Shown: positions 14,794-20,377 of the stretch, in pieces
Layout: every line of letters starts with the position of its first letter
How positions within the stretch are numbered: the stretch's first letter is position 1
Assembly: GCA_934294965.1 (NCBI GenBank)
Contig: CAKRAM010000154.1
Span: 1-20,377, forward strand
DNA from: an uncultured Clostridia bacterium
Lineage (GTDB): Bacteria; Bacillota; Clostridia; Christensenellales; CAG-314
Reading direction: 5' to 3'
Length of the DNA: 20,377 nucleotides
The notes under the pieces: model-generated
Told to the model about the DNA's origin: nothing
What the model saw: the letters and a program-made list of their open reading frames with translations, nothing else
Databases searched by the model: none
Program-made: the position numbers and the translations under genes

Positions 14794-16926
14794 ATGACTA
14801 CTCAACAAATCGTAACAAAACTCAACGCACTCAAAAAGCAACAAGGGCTTACGCTTGCGCAACTGTCGCAAAAAAGCGGACTGGCACAGGGCACAATCAA
14901 CAAAATAATGAGCGGCGCGCTGCAACGCATCAAGCCGGACAAACTTCAGGCACTGGCAACGGCACTCGGCGTGACGGTACAGTCACTGACCACCGACATA
15001 CACACTGCCAAACGCAAAGGCGGTTTCGGTTTGGTGACAGTTGCCTGCATTTCGCCCGAGGTGCGTGTTGCCGACGTAAGCTACAACGTACAACAAATTG
15101 CCGAGCAGGCGCGCATTGCCTACGCAAACGGCATCAAACTTGCCGTATTCCCCGAGTTGTGCATAACGGGTTACAGTTGTGACGACTTGTTTTTTCAGCA
15201 CACTTTGCGCCGCGCCGCCACTGACGGCTTGCAACAACTTGCCGCAATGCTTGCCGACATTGACATGCTGACCGTTGTCGGACTGCCGATGTCGTCGTCC
15301 AACGGGGCGATGTACAATGTCGCCGCAGTGCTTTTCCACGGGGAAGTGCTCGCCTTCGTACCCAAAACAAACCTGCCCAACTACAACGAGTTTTACGAAA
15401 AGCGCGTATTTACGCCCGCGCAAAACTTTGTAGATTACGTAGAGTTTAACGGCAGACAGGTTCCGTTTGGCACCGACATCATTTTTGCCGACAAACTTTG
15501 CCCCGAGTTCCGCTTTGCCGTGGAAGTCTGCGAGGACATCTGGGTGAGCGACAGCCCGTCGGTGCGCCACGCCTACGCAGGGGCAAACCTGGTGCTCAAC
15601 CTGTCCGCAAGCAACGAAACCATCGTCAAGCAGGACTATCGCCGCAAAATGGTGGAATTACAAAGCGGTATGACGGGCACGGTGTACGTCTACTGCTCAA
15701 GCGGACCGAGCGAGTCCACCACTTCGACGGTATTTTCGGGACACAACATCATTTGCGAAAACAGCCAGATTGTTGCCGAATCGCAACCGTTCACAACCGG
15801 CTACGCGCAGGCGCAGGTTGACCTCGGGTTCATCGGGAACGAACGCAGCCGTATGTGCCACGTACAGCAAGGCGGCTACCTGACGGTGGAATTCAGCCTG
15901 TCCGACGACGCCGAGCCGACGAGAGTTTACGACCCGTCGCCCTTTGTGCCCACTGACAAGGAACAATGCGACATTCGTTGCGAACGCGCCCTTGCAATAC
16001 TTTCCAACGGACTTGCACGCCGCATAAAACACGTAAACGCACAAACGCTTGTCATAGGCGTAAGCGGCGGTACGGACAGTTCGCTGGCGTTGCTTACCGC
16101 GGTGCGCGCGCTCAAAATTCTCGGGCGACCCGCAAGCGACATTATTTCCGTCACGATGCCCTGCTTCGGCACGACGGAACGCACCCTCAACAATTCCATT
16201 GCGCTGGCAACGGTGCTTGGTACAACCGTGCGTAAAATCGACATCACCAAGTCCGTAACGCAGCACCTTGCCGACATAGGACACGACATCGCCGTAACGG
16301 ACACCACTTACGAAAACGCTCAGGCACGCGAACGCACGCAAGTGCTGATGGACATCGCCAACAAAACCAACGGACTGGTACTCGGTACCGGCGACATGTC
16401 GGAGTTGGCACTCGGCTGGGCAACCTTCAACGGCGACCAGATGTCAATGTACGGCGTAAATGCAGGCGTGCCAAAAACGCTTGTGCGCGCACTGTTGCGT
16501 TACGAGGCGGCTCGTCTCGGCGGCGAAACGCGCAGGGTACTTCTGGACGTAATCGACACGCCCGTAAGCCCCGAACTGCTACCGCCCGACCAAAGCGGCG
16601 CAATCAGGCAAGTGACGGAAGACCTTGTGGGACCATACGAGCTACACGACTACTTCCTGTTTATGATGATTCGCAAAGGTTTTGCACCGTCCAAAATTTA
16701 CGCGCTGGCTCGCCTCAGTTTTGCAGGCGTTTACACCGACGAGGAAATTTACAAATGGCTGCGCAAGTTTGTGTGGCGATTCTTTACACAACAATTCAAG
16801 CGTAGTTGCTCGCCGGACAGCGTGCGCCTCGGCTCGGTGGACCTTAGTAAATACGGACACCGCATGCCCAGCGACGCCTGCTGCGACACGTGGCTCGCCG
16901 ACCTCGACGAATATGTGAAAGAGTAA
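14794..16926 (+). CDS. nadE: glutamine-dependent NAD+ synthetase with N-terminal XRE HTH domain
   Basis: Converts nicotinic acid adenine dinucleotide to NAD+ using ATP and glutamine. Three parts are seen in one uninterrupted frame of 710 aa. Residues 1-67 are an XRE helix-turn-helix (LTLAQLSQKSGL, recognition helix AQGTINKIMSG, then LQALATALGVTVQSL). Residues about 78-370 are a nitrilase-type glutaminase with triad E121 (FPELC), K191 (PKTNLPNY) and C246 (VCEDIW). Residues about 390-705 are the NAD synthetase with P-loop SGGTDSS 424-430, YENAQARERTQ, and GTGDMSELALGW. The usual enzyme is about 640 aa; the excess equals the HTH. The SD is weak (AGGG about 10 nt before the ATG). The enzyme identity is firm; that the HTH binds DNA, perhaps its own promoter, is inference. 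Confidence 0.93.
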   Translation: MTTQQIVTKLNALKKQQGLTLAQLSQKSGLAQGTINKIMSGALQRIKPDKLQALATALGVTVQSLTTDIHTAKRKGGFGLVTVACISPEVRVADVSYNVQQIAEQARIAYANGIKLAVFPELCITGYSCDDLFFQHTLRRAATDGLQQLAAMLADIDMLTVVGLPMSSSNGAMYNVAAVLFHGEVLAFVPKTNLPNYNEFYEKRVFTPAQNFVDYVEFNGRQVPFGTDIIFADKLCPEFRFAVEVCEDIWVSDSPSVRHAYAGANLVLNLSASNETIVKQDYRRKMVELQSGMTGTVYVYCSSGPSESTTSTVFSGHNIICENSQIVAESQPFTTGYAQAQVDLGFIGNERSRMCHVQQGGYLTVEFSLSDDAEPTRVYDPSPFVPTDKEQCDIRCERALAILSNGLARRIKHVNAQTLVIGVSGGTDSSLALLTAVRALKILGRPASDIISVTMPCFGTTERTLNNSIALATVLGTTVRKIDITKSVTQHLADIGHDIAVTDTTYENAQARERTQVLMDIANKTNGLVLGTGDMSELALGWATFNGDQMSMYGVNAGVPKTLVRALLRYEAARLGGETRRVLLDVIDTPVSPELLPPDQSGAIRQVTEDLVGPYELHDYFLFMMIRKGFAPSKIYALARLSFAGVYTDEEIYKWLRKFVWRFFTQQFKRSCSPDSVRLGSVDLSKYGHRMPSDACCDTWLADLDEYVKE

Positions 16927-17041
16927 GAATTTGGGGATTTGTGGGGAAAAACCTTTTCTACGAAAAGTGTTTCTTTGCCACTTCGGGGCGAATACAGACA
17001 TTTACCGTTAGTTGACACCTTCGTTGAACATATTATTCCTG

Positions 17042-17092
17042 ATGGGTGCACGCCCCGTGCCCCATACCCATTTTCCAAAAGTTTGGAAAAAG
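17042..17092 (+). terminator. two hairpins after nadE, possible transcript end
   Basis: First, ATGGG+GCACG pairs with CGTGC+CCCAT (17042-17065; one bulged T, loop CCC), GC-rich. Second, TTTTCCAA/TTGGAAAA with loop AAGT (about 17071-17090). Neither is followed by a proper T-run on the + strand, so a terminator role is uncertain. Confidence 0.35.
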
Positions 17093-17114
17093 TTGTTGAG
17101 TTGATAAAAAAAAA

Positions 17115-17276
17115 TACGTCACCCTGAGCGAAGAGTAAGCGCAGTCGTAAGGATCTCGCGGAAGCGCACCACTTGTCTACAATCAAGTCATTGCAATAAG
17201 CAGCAATAGCCTGACGGAACCCTTTCGGGGGATTGCCACGGTGCGACCAATACAGTCGCTACCTCGCAATGACGTA
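17115..17276. repeat. composite palindromic intergenic repeat
   Basis: The ends TACGTCA 17115-17121 and TGACGTA 17270-17276 are perfect inverted repeats. The left part reads GTCACCCTGAGCGAAGAG, and the right part, GTCATTGC 17187-17194 to GCAATGAC 17266-17273, is itself palindromic; on the - strand it starts GTCATTGCGAGGTAGCGAC. Both motif types (GTCACCCTGAGC and GTCATTGCGAGG) are, from memory, familiar as intergenic repeats in many unrelated bacteria. No ORF is present. A partial relative, TACGTCATCC, occurs at about 17302. Confidence 0.65.
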
Positions 17277-17426
17277 TAACAACCTACAGCAATAATACAA
17301 TTACGTCATCCGCATAACCGCCGACGAATGTGCCGCCGCAGGCAGGTTGAGTTTTAAGTCAATTGCATGCTTGTTCATACAAATCAAACGAAAAATAAAA
17401 CCATTCTACGAGAAACCGATTATATC

Positions 17427-17561
17427 GGGGCTTGCGATGCGTCACCATTAAGAAAACATCGTAGCGACGGCGCGGCTGGGAAGGCTGCCTGTCACAGGCA
17501 ATATTGCTCGTCGCGAAGCGAGCATCAGGCGCTTTTCGTATGGTGACGCATCACAAACCCC
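17427..17561. repeat. 135-bp MITE-like element with 22-bp inverted ends
   Basis: The ends at 17427-17448 and 17540-17561 are inverted repeats matching at 20 of 22 positions, with an uninterrupted 13-bp core GATGCGTCACCAT / ATGGTGACGCATC. Inside are hairpins TGCCTG-TCA-CAGGCA (about 17491-17505) and GCTCG...CGAGC. It has no coding capacity and no target-site duplication obvious by eye. Both end mismatches become G-U pairs in a - strand RNA. It lies 46 nt upstream of trmB. Confidence 0.65.
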
Positions 17562-17607
17562 TGACACACCATTTTTACAAAGAAAACATACACAAGGAAA
17601 AATCAAT

Positions 17608-18279
17608 ATGAGAATGAGATACAAGAAACACCTCGAGGAACGCATGACTGCCGTTTCCGACGTGTTGCTGCACCGCGAGGTGGAAGAATTTTACCGCATG
17701 ACCGAGGAAGAGAAAAACTTTGTCGTCAATCCTGCCGACGTTTTCGGTAACAACAATCCGCTTTACCTTGAACTCGGGTGCGGCAAAGGCTCATTTGCCA
17801 TACAGTCGGCGACATTGCACCATGACCGCAACTACATCGCGCTGGAAAAACTGAGTAACGTAATTGTCGTCGGTTGCGAGCAAGCGCAAAAAGCCGCACT
17901 GCCCAATTTGCGATTTCTCAATTGCCGCGCGGAAAATCTGCTGTACTACCTGCCAAAAAATTCCGTCACGGAAATCATTCTCAATTTCAGTTGCCCGTTC
18001 CCCAAAAAGACTTACGCCAACCGCCGCCTGACATCGCCAAACTACCTTGCAATCTACAAACAGTTGCTGACAGCAGACGGCATTATCCGTCAAAAAACAG
18101 ACGATCGCCCGTTCTTCGACTATTCCGTAGAAACGCTGGCGGCAAACGGCTGGGAAGTGTACGACATCGACTACAACCTGCCCGCCGACGCCGACGGCAA
18201 CATCGTGACGGAATACGAATCCAAGTTCCGCGGTATCGGCAAACCGATTTACTCACTCAAGGCAAGGTTGCATAGCTGA
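17608..18279 (+). CDS. trmB: tRNA (guanine-N7-)-methyltransferase TrmB
   Basis: Makes m7G at position 46 of tRNA using SAM, in the cytoplasm. The 223-aa protein starts MRMRYKKHLEE, as Bacillota TrmB proteins do, after AAGGA at 17594-17598. The SAM motif ELGCGKGSFA is at 55-64 and the second family motif NFSCPFPKKTYANRRLTSPNY at 126-146, followed by QKTDDRPFFDYS and the C-terminal ESKFRGIGKPIY. In most family members the second motif reads NFSDPWPK; here D is C129 and W is F131, a substitution at a usually conserved acidic position. Stands alone, with a repeat-filled gap upstream and a convergent terminator downstream. Confidence 0.92.
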   Translation: MRMRYKKHLEERMTAVSDVLLHREVEEFYRMTEEEKNFVVNPADVFGNNNPLYLELGCGKGSFAIQSATLHHDRNYIALEKLSNVIVVGCEQAQKAALPNLRFLNCRAENLLYYLPKNSVTEIILNFSCPFPKKTYANRRLTSPNYLAIYKQLLTADGIIRQKTDDRPFFDYSVETLAANGWEVYDIDYNLPADADGNIVTEYESKFRGIGKPIYSLKARLHS

Positions 18280-18446
18280 TTTAACGCAACAAAACTCCTG
18301 CCACGACAAAACTCCGAAATCCATTCTCACACACCGCCGCAAAGGTACAAGAAAAACTTGCTAAGGCAATCATATATATTCAAATGCCGTTCCCACGTTG
18401 CTGAAACACACTACAACAACAAAAAATCACATAAAAATCATATAAA

Positions 18447-18479
18447 AAGGGTATGTCCGCAGACATACCCTTGATTTTT
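18447..18479. terminator. bidirectional terminator between trmB and NYN gene
   Basis: Perfect 11-bp stem AAGGGTATGTC 18447-18457 / GACATACCCTT 18462-18472 with loop CGCA. The + strand continues GATTTTTG; the - strand continues TTTTATATGATTTTT. It can therefore end both convergent transcripts. The rest of 18280-18566 shows nothing else. Confidence 0.85.
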
Positions 18480-18566
18480 GCTATTTTATTGTTCGTTGTC
18501 GCTTTTAATTGCCTTTGCGTACAATCACAAAAACACTGCTACGCGACAAATCGGCTTCCGTTACGC

Positions 18567-19457
18567 TTATTCAACGCCGTCAAGCAACTTTTTGATTTGT
18601 GCAATCAAGTCGTCCGACTCACCGTCGGTTTCGCCGCTTCTGATACCTTCCAGTTGGTCGATAAGGTCGCTGTCGTTGTTGGCGTTGTACTGACCGCGAG
18701 GTGCGTTTGCGGCAGGAGTTTCTTCAGTTGTCGCAGGTGCTGCCTCTTCGGCGGTCGGTTGTTCGGTAACGACGGGCGTTTCGCTTGCGGCGGGCTCGGT
18801 TGCAACGGCTTCGTTTGCGGCAGACGTTGTTTCGGGAGCGAACTGTGCAGTTGTGCTGCGCAGACGTTCGATCTCACGAAGCAATGCGTCGGTCTGGTCT
18901 GCCTGTTCGGCAATGGTCGGTTCTTCCGTAGCGGCTGTTTCCTGCACGGGTGCGGCAGGTGCTTCCGTAGTTACGGTCTTGGGTGCGGTAGCCTTCTTTT
19001 TGGGTGCGACTTTCAGCACTTCGATTGCTCCAAGGTCAACAAACTCGTTTACAAAGTTTCTGCTTGCCTCGTCGTGATTGTTGTCGGCGGCAACGATAGC
19101 CATACCCTTGTTGCGCAGGTAACCATACAGGTACACCATGTCGGTGGGTTGAGCAAGGATACACACGGTATCTATTGCACGATTGCTGAGAACTGCGTCA
19201 ACCGCGTCAACTACAATGCGATTGTCAAAGTTTTTGCGGCCGCGACGCTTGGTGCGTGCAACACGACGTACGACAAAACCGTTAAGTTCGGCATGTTCGA
19301 TTATTTTCCTGTGTTTACGTTCGCCTGCACCGTACACGGCACCAAAGACGATTTCGCCCATTTTGCCCAGTTGGTCGAGCACGCTTTCGTAGTGGTCGAC
19401 GTTGAGGCCGAGGTTATCCACATCAATAAACAAAGCAATCTTTTTGTCGCGAAGCAT
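18567..19457 (-). CDS. NYN-domain (LabA/DUF88-like) protein with low-complexity tail
   Basis: NYN domains have a PIN-like nuclease fold and are usually linked to RNA processing; the role here is unknown. Residues about 5-150 form the domain: FIDVDNLG with D12 and D14, KNFDNRIVVDAVDAVL with D78, D84 and D87, and LAQPTDMVYL with D106. Many NYN proteins have SGDSDF at the last site; AQPTD here lacks the first Asp. Residues about 151-255 are almost only Ala, Thr, Glu, Pro, Val and Lys at the start, probably disordered. The end has two similar short acidic helices, SDLIDQLEGI and DDLIAQIKKLL. SD GGAGGT lies at 19466-19471. It follows the glycosylase gene by 31 nt, so the two are likely one operon. 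Confidence 0.85.
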   Translation of the reverse strand: MLRDKKIALFIDVDNLGLNVDHYESVLDQLGKMGEIVFGAVYGAGERKHRKIIEHAELNGFVVRRVARTKRRGRKNFDNRIVVDAVDAVLSNRAIDTVCILAQPTDMVYLYGYLRNKGMAIVAADNNHDEASRNFVNEFVDLGAIEVLKVAPKKKATAPKTVTTEAPAAPVQETAATEEPTIAEQADQTDALLREIERLRSTTAQFAPETTSAANEAVATEPAASETPVVTEQPTAEEAAPATTEETPAANAPRGQYNANNDSDLIDQLEGIRSGETDGESDDLIAQIKKLLDGVE

Positions 19458-19488
19458 ATTTAACTACCTCCAGGATTTATCTCAAACA

Positions 19489-20352
19489 TTATACATTATT
19501 TATTTCATTTTGTCTATACTTTCTTTGAAAATAAAACAAATATTGTTGGCAAAGACCCGAATCCTGACCGAAAAGTTTGCAGAAATAAGGCGAAATTGCA
19601 CTGTCGGGCAGTCCGGTTTCGAAATAATTGTGGTAAACTTTCTTCAGCCATGTATCCACGGGGAACACATCGCCGTGCTGCAAACCGAACAAAAGTATGC
19701 AGTCTGCCACCTTTGGACCCACGCCTTTTACCTCAAGCAGACGTTTGCGAGCCGTTTCGGTGTCGACGTTTTTGAGAGCGGCAACGTCAAAATTGCAAAT
19801 GCCCTGCGCCGCCTCGTACAAAAATTTGTCACGATAGCCTGCGCCCAGCGAACTGAAAAACGCCGCGTCTTTTGCCGCAATTTGTTCTGCCGTCGGGAAG
19901 GCGTAACCGTACTTTGTAAGCGTGCCTGCGCCTTCACACAGCCGCTCGACGATTTGCTGTATACGTTTAATATTGTTGTTTGCGGAAATCATAAAACTGA
20001 ACAACATTTCCGTCGGATCCTGGCGCAAAATACGTATGCCTTTGCCGCACTCCGCCGCCTGTTTCATAAGGGGCGAAATTGCCGAAATGCGAGCGACCGT
20101 CTGCGAATAATCGGTGTCCAGCGCAAAGAAGTCGGCAAAGTACTCACCCCATTCCGTCTGCACCGCAACCGTGTCGCCGTCGGTATGCAGTTGGGCGTAC
20201 TTGTCGCCGCTAAAAACACCGTAGTAACCTTCGCCCAGGTCATAGTAGCGAAAAATCTGTCCGCATTCCAGCGTGTCCTTGACGGAAAAGTATTCCGCAG
20301 GGTACGTAACCGCCACGGGTAATTGTTCTGTTGTATAAATTTTCTTTTGCAT
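19489..20352 (-). CDS. ogg: 8-oxoguanine DNA glycosylase (OGG1-type HhH-GPD)
   Basis: Base-excision repair: removes 8-oxoguanine and nicks the strand by its lyase activity. The 287-aa protein has the OGG N-terminal domain (about 1-110, with LECGQIFRYY), then the HhH-GPD fold: DPTEMLFSFMISANNNIKR at 112-130, GAGYRDKFL at 170-178, and the helix-hairpin-helix LLEVKGVGPKVADCIL. Catalytic Lys is K214 and catalytic Asp is D233 (FPVDTW), matching the Lys/Asp pair of OGG1. Length fits bacterial OGG1-like proteins (about 270-300). The start has no strong SD within the window, so the exact N-terminus is slightly uncertain. First gene of a - strand pair with the NYN gene. Confidence 0.92.
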   Translation of the reverse strand: MQKKIYTTEQLPVAVTYPAEYFSVKDTLECGQIFRYYDLGEGYYGVFSGDKYAQLHTDGDTVAVQTEWGEYFADFFALDTDYSQTVARISAISPLMKQAAECGKGIRILRQDPTEMLFSFMISANNNIKRIQQIVERLCEGAGTLTKYGYAFPTAEQIAAKDAAFFSSLGAGYRDKFLYEAAQGICNFDVAALKNVDTETARKRLLEVKGVGPKVADCILLFGLQHGDVFPVDTWLKKVYHNYFETGLPDSAISPYFCKLFGQDSGLCQQYLFYFQRKYRQNEINNV

Positions 20353-20377
20353 ATTTGTTTTTATTGGTAAGGGGTTG

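Noticed and set aside
17115..17561. CRISPR array or prophage attachment site in the nadE-trmB gap
   Set aside because: The repeats are palindromic and different from each other, with no regular spacers, cas genes, integrase or phage genes nearby.
18453..19463. Long + strand reading frame of 336 aa opposite the NYN gene
   Set aside because: Its translation is Cys- and Gly-rich low complexity with no family motif, while the - strand frame has a clear NYN domain, a strong SD and a sensible start. It is a mirror of the biased tail.

Overview
The window looks like a chromosomal piece of a Gram-positive, Clostridia-type (Bacillota) bacterium, probably an uncultivated gut-type anaerobe. Supporting signs are type II lipoprotein signal peptides on secreted enzymes, strong Shine-Dalgarno sites (AGGAGG, GGAGG), sigma-A-like promoters, moderate GC, and a starch locus built around an MsmX/UgpC-type ATPase. 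This taxonomic placement is inference; there is no rRNA or marker gene in the window to fix it.

Positions 1-10997 are an alpha-glucan utilisation region, all on the + strand. In order it holds a GH13 alpha-amylase lipoprotein (5' end cut by the window), an ABC-transporter ATPase with a very large C-terminal extension, a type I pullulanase lipoprotein (CBM41 + CBM48 + GH13), a small lipoprotein plus four-helix membrane protein pair of unknown function, and a cytoplasmic neopullulanase/cyclomaltodextrinase-type GH13 enzyme. The implied flow is: surface amylase and pullulanase cut starch or glycogen at alpha-1,4 and alpha-1,6 bonds, maltodextrins enter through an ABC importer powered by the ATPase, and the cytoplasmic GH13 finishes degradation. 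The permeases and binding protein are not in the window; they may lie upstream. The gaps 6954-7686 and 8913-9290 are rich in inverted repeats, including a shared dispersed repeat and a possible structured RNA or mobile palindromic element.

Positions 11144-14525 hold housekeeping genes: a terminator/promoter overlap, an rRNA-type SAM methyltransferase followed 14 nt later by an RluA-family pseudouridine synthase, an arginase with a hairpin-rich leader, then a tRNA-Thr(CGU) locus. The tRNA locus has a near-consensus promoter, one intact tRNA flanked by two disrupted copies, and a clear intrinsic terminator.

Positions 14596-20377 hold a glutamine-dependent NAD synthetase carrying an N-terminal XRE helix-turn-helix domain, a 681-nt gap with two repeat elements, the tRNA m7G46 methyltransferase TrmB, a convergent terminator, and on the - strand an OGG1-type 8-oxoguanine glycosylase followed by a NYN-domain protein with a long Ala/Thr/Glu/Pro-rich tail.

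The most unusual items are the XRE-NadE fusion, the ATPase with a coiled coil set between TOBE-like modules, the tRNA-Thr copies split by short GC-rich inserts, and the structured intergenic elements. No CRISPR array, prophage or transposase gene was seen.
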